Shown here one piece after another: positions 33,494 to 44,761 of a DNA stretch of 64,000 nt; position 1 is the stretch's first letter; each line of letters starts with the position of its first letter. The stretch comes from Carya illinoinensis (lineage: Eukaryota > Streptophyta > Magnoliopsida > Fagales > Juglandaceae). A model generated the notes under the pieces. The model made no database searches. It was not told the DNA's origin and was given only the letters and a program-made list of their open reading frames with translations. The stretch spans positions 36,490,480-36,554,479 of the forward strand of contig NC_056756.1 of the NCBI RefSeq assembly GCF_018687715.1, read 5' to 3'. The translations under genes were made by a program, and so were the position numbers.

Positions 33494-33498
33494 CATTG

Positions 33499-34838
33499 TG
33501 TAATGGACCCACTTTAGAATTAACTTGTTCGAGATGGTTAGTCTCCAAGAAGTAGAGAGAGAGAGACGTAAACTTGTGAATCAACTTCAAGGCATTTCCT
33601 TCTTGCATTCTGCTTTTTTATAGTTTCTATAGACTTACATGAATCTGTATGACCCCGTATTACAATTCATTAATGACATAGCACAACTTACACATATGAT
33701 CACTTACACTATACTGAGTAAAACACCGACATTCAACTTATCTAAACAACAACGTATCATTTACACAAAACGGCATGGAGATGCAAAGCAAGCATGGAAG
33801 AGAAGAGTCCTTATGGGGGTCGATAAAAGTTGCAATAGCTTGGGTTGGTTTAAGATTGCGTGCTAGCAAAACATTTAAAGATGGGGATGAAAAAATTTTA
33901 CAAAACCTTTGTATCCCGATTAAAATGGTTGCTAGACCAAGACATTATCTTGTGAAGTGGAACAAGCCAAGTGCGGGTGGTTTAAACTCAATGTGGATGG
34001 GAGTTCTTTGGGCAACTCTAGTCAGATGGGCGCAGGCAGTTTGATCAGAGATGATAAAGGTTGTCTAATTTGGGCCTTTGGGAAAGAAATGGCTGTTCGG
34101 ACTAACAAGGAAGTTGAATTATGAGAATTATATTATGGATTATGACATTGCAAGGATTTGGCAATTCAAAAAGTTGAGATTGAAGTGAACTCTTTGTTAG
34201 TTGCTAATTGGTTGGTAAAAGGAAGCTGTAGTATATGATATCTTGAAAATTACTGGAACAAGATACAAGTCATTCTCTCTACATTGGAAATTAAGATTAT
34301 GCATGTCTTTAGAGAAGGTAATGTAGGGGCGGATTTTCTAGCCCGATGGGCTTCTGATCAAAAATCTGGAACATGGCGAATTTTAATGATGTTCCACATA
34401 AGTTGAAAGGGATTTTGAAAGTTGACAAAATGAACCTTTATGCTTTCAGAAGCTAGTGTCATGTCTTGGTTTTCGTTGGGTACTTGTTGGCGTTGGTTAT
34501 AGAGTGTTAGTTTTTCTTTTTTCTTTTTGTTTTCTTTTTTTTTTTCTTTTCACTTAGGTTTTGAGTATGTTCAAATTCTTATCTTGTAACCCCCCAAGTG
34601 TTTGGTTATTCCATGATATTCCTTTGCCATAAATGAGGATTTTTTAATAAAATTTGGGAGAGATCACTCTTGGACTATTAAAAAAAAAAAATTGCAGCAC
34701 TTAATAGAATAACTATTTCCTTTCCTACACTTCACTTCTACACTTCACTGCTATCAACACAGCAGCACTTCACGATCATATACTTTCCAATCAAGCCCTA
34801 CAATCATGAAAGCTATTCCACTCCCTTGATACACTACA
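33499..34838 (-). repeat. 3' LTR of the Reina-like element, split by a LINE
   Basis: It starts TGTAATGGACCCAC and ends GATACACTACA on the plus strand. Its two parts (33499 to about 33776, and 34692-34838) match 38955-39378. A purine tract (minus strand TTGAAGGGGAGGGGTA, 34854-34839) borders it, as expected beside a 3' LTR. Confidence 0.87.
33777..34691 (+). pseudogene. LINE 3' end with RNase H domain inserted in the LTR
   Basis: The plus strand encodes an RVT_3-type RNase H: 'FKLNVDGSSLGNSSQMGAGS' and 'LIRDDKGCLIWAFGKEMAV', then 'HCKDLAIQKVEIEVNSLLVA' and 'VFREGNVGADFLARWASDQ' across frame changes. A 3' UTR with AATAAA near 34646 ends in a poly-A run at 34680-34691. It is 5'-truncated, as is usual for LINEs. 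The matching uninterrupted LTR at 38955-39378 shows that it is an insertion. It is a different family from the LINE at 6254, which has an (AAT)n tail. Confidence 0.83.
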
Positions 34839-35850
34839 TACCCCTCCCCTTCAAAACACCTTGCACACAAGGTGAGGGAATTTCTCTCTAGGCTTCCATA
34901 AGGTTCCCAAGTAGCCTTCTCCACATCAGTTCTTTGCCATTGTGTCAAAACCTCAACAACAGCCTTGTTATTAATCTTCTTGCTTCTTCGTTGTAAAATA
35001 ATTGAGGTTCAAGCATAAGGTCACCTCGAGCATCTATTGGTGGCAATGTTTACTTTATTTTCATTTGATAATTGTATAACCTTTGTGAAAGACTTTTATT
35101 TTCATGGTTCTGTATTTAAAATTCTGGTACTTAGTTAACCATTTTATTTTTCCGTTGTAATTTATGTTGTACACTTTTTGCATGTATACACACTTAGCAC
35201 TTATCAATTGGGGTGCGTGACCCTTGTTTTTATCATCTCGGTGTCATGATTCCTACCTTTTCGTACATGGGAGTCGGGGCAACACATGAAATGTAGGATA
35301 AGTTCACCCCTTGTAACTTAAAAAACTCTTTCGAAAAAGAGCTTGTAAATGTTGCCACTCTGTCAAATACAATACTTCTGGGTAAGCCATGCAACTTTAA
35401 AATGTTGTTGAGAAACAATGAGGCTACTGTAGTTGCGGGTGTTTCAAACCCAAAAAATGTGCATACTTTGATAATCTGTCAACATCTCCATAACTACTGA
35501 ATATCCATTTGACACGAGAAGCCCCTCGACAAAATCTATTGAAACATCTGTCCAAATCTGTTCAAGGGTTGTTAAGGGTAGTAATAACCTTGCTAGATGC
35601 ACATTCTCACTCTTATTCTTCTGACATGTCTCACACTCTCGAATAAACTTCTTTACTTAAGTTTTTAAACTAGGCTAATAAAAATCAATTTTGGCCCTAT
35701 GTCACGATTTATGAAATCCTGAGTGACCAACCAAAGGGCTTGCATGAATGAAGTGAAATATCTTCAACTTAAGTTTTGCACAATTTGGAATGTAGATCCT
35801 TCTTTTCTCAAACAAAAGGCCTAAGAGGGATCTTCTTGTAAAGCTAACAA
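34750..35850 (-). pseudogene. Reina-like integrase and chromodomain-like tail
   Basis: Frame 35418-35233 reads 'LKLHGLPRSIVFDRVATFTS' and 'FSKEFFKLQGVNLSYIS', part of the integrase core with its second catalytic Asp. The zinc-finger part at 35600-35850 is readable only in pieces. Frame 34948-34754 reads 'LTQWQRTDVEKATWEPYGSL', which matches the end of the chromodomain found at the C-terminus of chromoviral integrases and used to target chromatin. Its last part overlaps the 3' LTR, as in compact Reina elements. Stops between the pieces show it is inactive. Confidence 0.75.
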
Positions 35851-35949
35851 CTGCTACATTACTACTGGATCATTCTTGTAAGCATTTGCAATTTCTTGAA
35901 GCCATGTTGGATTGGGAACTGTAATAACATCAAGGGTGATAGAGATTAT

Positions 35950-37250
35950 GGACTAAGCATCAGCTACCTTATTGTCCACTCCCTTCTTATACTCAATACA
36001 AAATTCATAGCCCAAAAGCTGTGAAAGCCACCTCTGCTGAGTTAGAGTACCTATTTTCTCCTCCAATAGGTATTTCAAGCTATGATAGTCAGTTCTGACT
36101 ATGAAGGTTCCCCCAAGCAAGTATGGCCTCCATTTCTTAATTGCAATTACTAAAACCAAAAATTCTTTTTCATAGGTAGATAACTACAAGTTTCTCCCTT
36201 TCAAGGCCTGACTTAGAAAGGCTAGAGACCTTTGTTCCTGCATCAAAACAACCCATACACCATTAGCACAAGCATCACATTCAATGATAAAAACCTTAGT
36301 AAAATTAGGCAATAACAAAACTAGTGGGCTAGACACAGCTAGCTTGAGGTGGTGAAATGCTCTTGTTGCATCTTTAGTCCAAGCAAAAGCATCCTTCTTC
36401 AACAAAGCTGTTAATGGTAAGGCTATAATTTCATAAATTTTGATGAATTTTTTGTAATAGCCTATTAACCCAAGAAATCCTCTCAATGCCTTCACATTCT
36501 TTGGTGCAGGCCAATTCACCATGGAATCTAACTTCTTTGGATCAACTTTCACCCCTTCTTTAGAGATCAAATGCCCTAAATACTCAATCTCCCTACAAGC
36601 AAAATGACATTTTGACCTTTTAGCATATAACTGATTTTGTTGTGAAGTATTCAACACAGCAACCAAATGCAACAAATGAGATTCCAAATCCTTGCTGTAA
36701 ACAAGGATGTCATCAAAGAAAACAATGATAAATTTCCTCAAAAATGGCCTAAATCATCATTCATAAGACCTTGAAATGTTGAAGGGGGCATTAGTGAGTC
36801 CAAAGGGCATTATAAGGAACTCATAATTCCCCTCATGTGTTCTAAAAGATGTTTTACGAATATCATCTTGCTTCATTCTAATCTAATGATAACCTAATCT
36901 AAGATCAAGCTTGGAAAATACTACTGAAGGAAAAAGTTCATCTACCACAGGGATTGGATACTTATCTTTAATTGTAGATTCAATTAGCATCCTATAATCT
37001 ATGTACATCCTCCATGATCCATCCCCTTTTCTCACCAAAAGCACGGGAGATGAGAAAGGACACTAACTTGGCCTTATTACTCCATATTGTAGGAGTTCTT
37101 TAACTATCTTCTCAATCTCAGTTTTCTGATAGTAAGGGTATTGATATGGTCTTACACTGACAGGTACAATTTCTTTCTTCAATATAATCTGATGGACATG
37201 TGATCTTTGTGGGGACAGACCATTAGGCTCACCAAAAACCTAACTAAAGC
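35950..37250 (-). pseudogene. Reina-like reverse transcriptase and RNase H
   Basis: Frame 36741-36184 begins 'FIIVFFDDILVYSKDLESHL' (FFDD active site) and continues with 'EIEYLGHLISKEGVKVDPKK', 'GFLGLIGYYKKFIKIYEII' and the start of RNase H 'FIIECDACANGVWVVLMQEQ'. Frame 36159-35953 gives 'FIVRTDYHSLKYLLEEKIGT' and 'QQRWLSQLLGYEFCIEYKKG' of RNase H. The fingers domain at 36760-37250 is readable only across stops. The enzyme would copy element RNA and remove the template. It is interrupted, so it is a pseudogene. Confidence 0.85.
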
Positions 37251-37447
37251 TATTTAACAATTCAGAAACACCTTAAGGTTCTTTGGTTGTAACTTCGTGA
37301 GTCTGAACTAAAATCATCTACAATAGTAACCCTTTGTGCTCCCTTCCAGCAATTCTATTAATTTTCCCATCATCAATCAGTTCAGTATATGAGGAAGTCA
37401 AACCCCTTGCTTCTAAAATTAAACTTGATTAGTAACTTCTCAAAGTT

Positions 37448-37774
37448 TCAAAGAACTGGACCCAAAGACAATAGCCATTGAATACCCAACACAATGTCAC
37501 AACCCCCTAACTCCAATGTAAACAAATCAAAGACAAAATTGGTGCCCTGCACTTGTAAAGTTATTGCATTACACATTCCCTCACTGCTCACCATGTCTCC
37601 ATTAGCAATTCTTACTTGCATAGGATTAAACTGTTGCACCATTAATCTAAATTTACTAGCCACTGTAGTATCCACAAAGTTTTGGGTACTCCCAGTGTCT
37701 TTAAGTATCACCACCCTTCTCTTCTTTAGTTGACCAATCACTCTCATAGTCTTGGGACTAGGTGTCCCCACCAT
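37448..37774 (-). pseudogene. Reina-like aspartic protease
   Basis: A 108-codon frame contains 'KKRRVVILKDTGSTQNFVDT', with the catalytic D-T-G triad. It also has 'GCDIVLGIQWLLSLGPVL', the conserved hydrophobic-Gly segment of retropepsins. The protease matures gag-pol. It lies between gag and the reverse transcriptase in the normal order. Confidence 0.82.
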
Positions 37775-37899
37775 TGCTTGGATTGAGATTGAAGCAATCC
37801 TAGCAGAATCATCATTAAAACTTTATGACTCTTCAAGAACTGTCTCCATTTCCAAGTCTGGTTCCTTATCAACAATACCAAGAAAATCCATACCCTCCA

Positions 37900-38806
37900 T
37901 CAAATACAACTTGGGCTTAACACATCTATGACTTTGATGCCACTTCTCTCCACAAAAGTAGCATAGCCCCTTTTTTTCTTTATTATTTCATTTAAGATTC
38001 AGACACTATTTGGTAAGGCATCTTAGAAATAGGTTGTACCTTAGAAGCACCCAAGATAGAACCAAATGGACCAAGCTTATTCACATTCCACCCTAGTGTT
38101 TGATGATTACCCTCAAAAGATCCATTCTTCCAAGATCTACTCCATACATACTGTTATTGGATCTTTACCAACCCAAAAGCATCATTCAGATTAGTAGGAT
38201 TAAGCATTCTCACAAGCAGCCTTATTTTGTCTCTTAAGCCATCAAAAAGTAGCTCAGCTTGTTCCTTTCAGAAATGCCACATATTCTATTAGAAAGTGAC
38301 TCAAACTTAGCCTCATAACCTATAATTATAGTCATCTGCTTCAATCTTGTTAATGCTTCCATTGGATCATCATATGAAGATGACTCAAACCTCACTTGCA
38401 AAGCTTGCACAAATTGCTCCCAAGAATGAAAAACACTCGCATCACTAGCATCTTGAAACCAAACCAAGGCTTCATCATCCATATAAAAAGAGGCTATGAA
38501 TATTCTCTAGCCTAGTGGAACCTGATAATAGAGAAAGTATTGATTAACTCTATACACCCAAGTTGCAGGATTCCTACTAGAGAATCTTGGACATTCTCGC
38601 TTTATGGTTTTATGAAACCCTCTATCAAAAGTTTCTCTACGATGAACCTTTCCTACACCTTCATTCAATTCCCAATTCTTTGCAAGATTTTGATTAACAT
38701 TGCCATTTCTGCATGCATCTTCATTACCCATTGATTTACTAGTTAAGATTTTTAAAATTTGCTGCAAAACTTCATTAAATCTCTTATCATGGATTTCTCT
38801 ATCCAT
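37900..38806 (-). pseudogene. Reina-like gag with zinc knuckle
   Basis: Frames 38806-38507 and 38482-38234 hold the gag core ('NPATWVYRVNQYFLYYQVPL', 'DEALVWFQDASDASVFHSWE', 'VQALQVRFESSSYDDPMEAL'). Near 37972-37925 the minus strand reads 'CYFCGEKWHQSHRCVKP', a C-x2-C-x4-H-x4-C knuckle. Stops break it into pieces. Gag would form the element particle and bind its RNA. Confidence 0.82.
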
Positions 38807-38939
38807 TCTTGTTGACTCTTGTTGTTATATCAAGATTGCAACAATTTCTTCAAGCTGTTTCACTTGCCTTTCCTGATGTTACCTCAACTGTAGCATAGTC
38901 TCATTCAACTAAGCAAAGGATCAAGTGACCTCAACCATG

Positions 38940-38952
38940 ACTGCTAATACCA
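38940..38952 (-). other. Primer binding site of the Reina-like element
   Basis: The minus strand reads TGGTATTAGCAGT two bases from the LTR. It is a decayed initiator tRNA-Met site (canonical TGGTATCAGAGC). Confidence 0.65.
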
Positions 38953-38954
38953 AC

Positions 38955-39378
38955 TATAATGTACCCACCACTTCAAAATTAACCTGTTCGAGATGGTTAG
39001 TCTCCAAGAAGTAGAGAGAGAGTGAGAGAGATGCAAACTTGTGAATCAACTTCGATGCCTTTCCTTCTTGCATTCTACTCCTTTATAGTTTCTAAACATT
39101 TACATGAATCAGTACGACACCAAATTACAATTCATTAACGACGTCACGCCACTTACACTACACTAAGTAAAATGCCAAAATTCAACTTATCGAAATGACA
39201 ACATATCATTTACACAAAACAACATTACAACTTACAGCACTTAACAGAATAACTATTTCATTTTCTGTCATTTGCTGCTACACTTCACTGCTATCAACAC
39301 AGCAGCACTTGACAATCAAGTACTTTCCAATCAAGCCCCACAATCATGAAAGCTTTTCCACTCTCTTGATACACTACA
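38955..39378 (-). repeat. 5' LTR of the Reina-like element (424 bp)
   Basis: It starts TATAATGTACCC (TG changed to TA) and ends GATACACTACA. It matches 33499-34838 outside the LINE. The last 70 bp (39309-39378) also occur in linkers of the tandem array to the right. Confidence 0.87.
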
Positions 39379-42300
39379 CATTGTCACACTTCCTTTATGT
39401 TATCTCGATAAAAGGTTGGATGCTCGATTGAAGAGAGTGTTAGATTTTATGAATGTTACAGGCCTTTCGAATCTTTTAACTCCACTTTAATTTCCTATCT
39501 CAAAGTGAGTTCCAAAGCTAGAAAAATCATAATCGGGTTTTGAATCATGTAAGTACTGATTCAGTGAATCATATGATTCAATAAATTGAATTGAGCCATT
39601 CATGACAATTTTGAATTGGATATTTCAATGTTAATAAATGTATTAAAAATCATAAAGATTCATAACAAGTATTTTATATCTTGTATAAATGGATATAAAA
39701 TATAAATTCATTAACTAATTATAATAAAGTTGTAATTTATATATTTAATCTCAATTGTTGACATTATTTTGTCCTATATACGAAAAAGATAATGATCATT
39801 ATGTTATAATCACATGAAACATATAGTATTTTATGGATAACCATAAATTTAATATAAAAAATCATTCATCTTCTTAATTTTTTGTTCAACTAAAATAAAT
39901 AAATAACTTCAAGTTTTATGATTCAATTTTTTTCCTATTCTTATTTGATACAATGGTAAAAATTAAATTAAATTAAAAAAATTAACATGTGTTTAGTTCT
40001 ATCATAATTTTTTACAAAGAAATTAAAAGAACCAACTCGTTTGCTAGACAACTTAAAAATAAATACAATTTTGAATTGGTTAGAGTCAGTTCAAATCAGT
40101 CTAAAATCGGGTAGAATCAATCGATTGAAGTGGTTCAATGAACGATTCAAAATGTTCACAAAAATAGATTCAGTTTCTCACTAGTTCAATTTGAATCACC
40201 CAAAGTAGCTTGAATCGAATCATTTCTTCAACACTAGGAGAAGCTTGTAATTGGTTGGCCCTAAATATTTATAGTCAACACTTGCTTAGTGTGAGACAAG
40301 TTGCATATGGCTCATGTGCTAGCCACAATGCATGTGTGTGTGATCTGATTTTGTTGATGATGAACTGAGTTGGCAGCAGTCACTACAATGGATTTAAGAT
40401 TTTGTATCAGTTCAGAAAACGTGAGCCAAAAAACTGTCGTCAAAAATATTATTTCAACAACGATTGCAAGTATAAATAGGTAATAATAATTATACATATA
40501 TATATATATGTTGGTCGATCGGTTCAGTTAGGTGTATAAGAAATACTGTATATATTTTTGAAGTCAATTCACATATTTGAAACGTATTGATCTTATGGTA
40601 CTTGGGCTCCCAGTAATCACTTGATGATCAAATAATTTCCAATCAAGCCCCACAATCATGAAAGCTATTCCACCCCCTTGATACACTAAATATTGCCACA
40701 CCTCCTTTTATGTTATCTGGATAAAAGTTGGATGCCCGATTGAAGAGAGTATTAGATTTTATGAATGTTAGATGTCTTTCGAATACTTTAACTCCACTTT
40801 AATTTCCTTTCTAAAAGTGAGTTCCAAGGCTAGAAAATTCATAATGGGGTTCTGAATCATGTAAGCACTGATTCAGTGAATCATACAATTCAACAAATTG
40901 AATTGAGCGATTCATGACAATTTTTAATTTAATATTTCAATGTTAATAAATGTATTAAAAATCATAAAGATTCATAACAAATATTTTATATCTTGTATAA
41001 ATGGATATAAAATATAAATTCATTAACTAATTATAATAAAGATGTAATTTATATATTTAATCTCAATTGTTGACACTATTTAGCCTGATATTCGAAAAAG
41101 ATAATGATCATTATGTTATAATCACATGAAAAATATAGTATTTTATTCATAACCATAAATTTAATATAGAAACTCATTCCTATTCTTAAATTTTTGTTCA
41201 ACTAAAAAAAATAAAGAACTTCATGTTTTATTATTCAATTTTTTTGCTATTCTTATTTGATACAATGATAAAATAAAATTAAAAAAATTGAATTAAAAAA
41301 AAAGGTTAAACATATGTTTAGTTCTATCATATTTTTGTATGAAGAAATTAAAAGAAACAACTCGGTAGCTAGACAACTTAAAAATAAATACAATTTTTAA
41401 TTGGTTAGATTTAGTTCAAATCAGTCTAAAATTGGCTAGAACAATCGATTGGAGTGGTTCAGTGAATGATTCAAAATGTTCACAAAAATCAGTTTGGTTT
41501 CTCACTGGTTCAATTTGAATCACCCAAATTAACTTGATCAAATCATTTTTTCCACACTAGGAGAAGCTTGTAATTGGTTGGCCCTAAATATTTATGGTCA
41601 ACACTTGCTTACTGTGAGACAAGTTGCATATGGCTCATGTGCTTGCCATGATACATGTGTTTGTGATCTGATTTTGTTGATGAGGGACTTAGTTGGCATG
41701 AGCTACTACAATAGATTTAAGATTTTGTATCGATCTAGAAAATGTGACAGCAACAAAACCATCGTCAAAGATATTATTTGAATGACGTTTGCAAGTATAA
41801 ATAGGTAACAATAATTATATATGTATATATATATATATATCTTGGGCGATCAATTCAACTAGATGTATAAGAAGTATTGTATATATTTTTGAAGCCGATG
41901 CACATATTTGAAATGTATTGACCATTTGGTACTTGGGCTCCAATTAATCAGGTGAAGTAGTTGGAATTAGTCCAAACTAGATCTCATGGCTCCATTATAT
42001 AATATATATATATATACATGCTTTCTTCAGTGGATTCAGATCGAGTCTCTTTTTTAAATAATTTTCTCATATTTTTATAAAAAATTAAATGAGCTCAATC
42101 ATAATTCGATCTTTTAGGATGATGATATTAATTAATTACAGTACAAGATAAGCACAAGCTAATTAGATAGATATTTCTTAGTTATAATTATGGCAATATA
42201 ACGATGCTTATTTAAATTTTGAATCATTGCAAGATCAATACGATTGAAATTATATCTATATAATCGGGTTCTGAATCAGTAAGCACTAATTCAGTTAATC

Positions 42301-42659
42301 ATACGATTCAACAAATTAAATTGAGCGATACATGACAATTTTGAATTGGATATTTCAAAGTTAATAAATGTATTACAAATCATAAAGATTCCTAACAAGT
42401 ATTTTATATCTTGTACAAATGGATATGAAATAAAAATTCATTAACTAATTATAATAAAAATGTAATTTATCTATTTAATATCAATTGTTGACACTAATTT
42501 GACTTATATACGAAAAAGATAATGACCATTATGTCATAATCACATCAAAAATATAGTATTTTATGCATTACAATACATTTAATATAGAAACTCATTCCTC
42601 TTCTTAATTTTTTGTTCAACTAAAAGAAATAAAGAACTTCATGTTTTATGAATCAGTTT

Positions 42660-44761
42660 TGTGACGCCCCCAAAATCCCCACGCCCGAACAGGGGAAAAT
42701 TGAGACGTCCGGATGGTGACAACCCGGGTCACCATCCCATCGACGGGTGCCGAGTGTGTGCAAGGCAACAGATGTGTACAGAGAAACACGCAGCGGGTAA
42801 CGAAGGTCATAACTAAGTACCAGAATTTTTCTTAACGTAATACAAGCTGTTTAAAACATACATAGATAAAATATTACAAAACACAAATACAGTTTTAAAC
42901 AAATATAAAAGATAGCATCAGCAACCCGGCGGAGCCGCACCCTCGGGCTCAGCCTCCTCCTCTTCGTCCTCTAACTCTGCACCAAAAGCTACGGAACCAC
43001 GAATGGTACCGCAGGTAAGTAAAACCCAAACACTACCAGATAAAAACACATAAAACTCAAATAAGATGCATGAACCATGCCCAATGCACAAAGCCCATAA
43101 AACACAAGTTTTCCACACACGCCAAAAACCCATTTGGCCCAAAAGCATATCCTTTCTGAAAAACACGCCAAAAGTCACATTTGGCCGCCAAAAGTCCATT
43201 TGGCCCAATATCTCGCCAGAAGTCCATCCGGCCCAATATCTCGCCAGAAGTCCATCTGGCCCACGCCAAGAGTCCCATTTGGCCTCATAAACCATTATCT
43301 AATTTTAACCGTATGCACCATGACCTCCCCTAGGGGTCATCCGCACACCCTGGCTCCAGTGTCACACCGTAGAGTACCACCACGCATGTGACACCTAACG
43401 AGCGATGCCCAGTTCCGCGCCTCCCGCGCGTGCGTAGCCAAGCATCCTCTAGCCCTCGCCAGCGAAGGGCCATGGAGTCGGTGAGTAGGGCGATGCCCGG
43501 TTCCAAGCCCGGCGCGTTCGTAGCCAAGCATCCCCTAGCCCCGCTCCCGTCATCTCTCTCGACAACTCAGGGGACATCACTCAGTTTATTCCTCTCCCGA
43601 GTGACCAGAGGAGCTCCACCGAGATAATAACCCATCCCGGCTTGGGCTCGTGATACACACGCACCCGTAAAACTACTCACGCCAATACACAGGCTTTTCA
43701 CACATGAACAAAAACACACGTGCATGCGCCATGAAATGCCATATCAATGCATAATAAAATAACCAAGCAACATAAATCAATTAAACAGACAACTCCGTCC
43801 TCCATCCATCCGACTCCCGAAACTCCTCGGACTCAGTCTGGAATCAACAACCAACAACAGTAAATAATTGAATGAGTAATATATATTAAAATCTGAAAAT
43901 AGGGTTTGGAAAACACTTACAGCGCTATACGGCAATTTTAGAAAAGAAGCGGCGTTCCAAGCGGCGGAAAAACAGCAACGTCACAGTGAAAATTCACTGT
44001 GGCCGTGGGTTTGAAAAACCCACTTTTGAACGGGGACAAACTAGGACACGAGATTGATAGGGAATGGTCTAGGGATGGTTGTGAAGCTATTGGAAGTGAT
44101 GAACGGCCGTGGGTGGCGGCGGAATGGCCGGAAATGGCCGGATTACCCAAAACGGAAACTAAGCTCGTAGGAGCTGTTCCGGTGGTCGTTGGAGGCCGGA
44201 AATGGGTGGGTTAGGACGGCAAGGAGTCGGTGATGAAGTGGTGAAGAAATGGTGGCCGGAGGTGGAGCGACGGCGGCGGATCGGAGCAAAATCCGTGCGC
44301 CTTTCTTGGAGCTTTTCCGGCCAAACGGCCGGCCGGTTGGGGGTGGGTTTTGGAGGGGTGGTGCACCGGAGGGAGAGGAAGAGAATGGGACCGGTGGGAG
44401 GCCGAACGGTGGCCGGACGGCGGCGGTAGGGGCTGGGGAAGGTGACGCCGGCGTGAGGGAGAGGGAGGAGAGAGAGAGCACGGGGGGGGTCCGAACGCGG
44501 GAGAAGAAAAGAAAAAAAAGAAAAAGAAGAAAAAAGAAAAAGAAAGGAAAAAGAAAAGAAAGGGAAAAAGAAAAAGGAAAAAGAGAAAAAAGGAAAAAGA
44601 TGTGAAAAGAGATGAGGTCCAGTCCTCACTCCGGGAAAACGAAACAAACCGCCAAAAAGATTAAAACCACAAAACAACTAAAAGAAATAAAACACAATCT
44701 CAAATAAATTAAATTAAAAACAACCCTTCAGTGAAAATACACGTAAAAGCGGGTCATCACA
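42660..44761 (-). mobile_element. Solo LTR B inside the tandem array (2.1 kb)
   Basis: It runs TGTGACGCCCCCAAAATCCC...GGGTCATCACA on the plus strand and is flanked by AGTTT on both sides (42655-42659 and 44762-44766), a perfect TSD. Removing it restores the unit sequence seen in neighbouring repeats ('...tttttttgctattcttatt'). It contains two and a half copies of a roughly 29 bp repeat ('cgccagaagtccatc.ggccc', 43184-43282) and a long purine tract near 44480-44610. ORFs here arise from base bias and are not genes. Confidence 0.93.

Larger units (their letters stand above)
33499..39378 (-). mobile_element. Reina-like chromovirus (Ty3/gypsy), with LINE inserted in one LTR
   Basis: It has LTRs at both ends, an initiator tRNA-Met-like primer site, and gag-pol on the minus strand ending in a chromodomain-like segment. 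The flanks are CATTG on both sides (33494-33498 and 39379-39383), a perfect 5-bp TSD. Without the LINE it is about 5 kb with LTRs of about 424 bp, matching the small size of the Reina lineage. The reverse transcriptase active site is FFDD. The coding region is broken by several stops and frameshifts. Confidence 0.88.
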
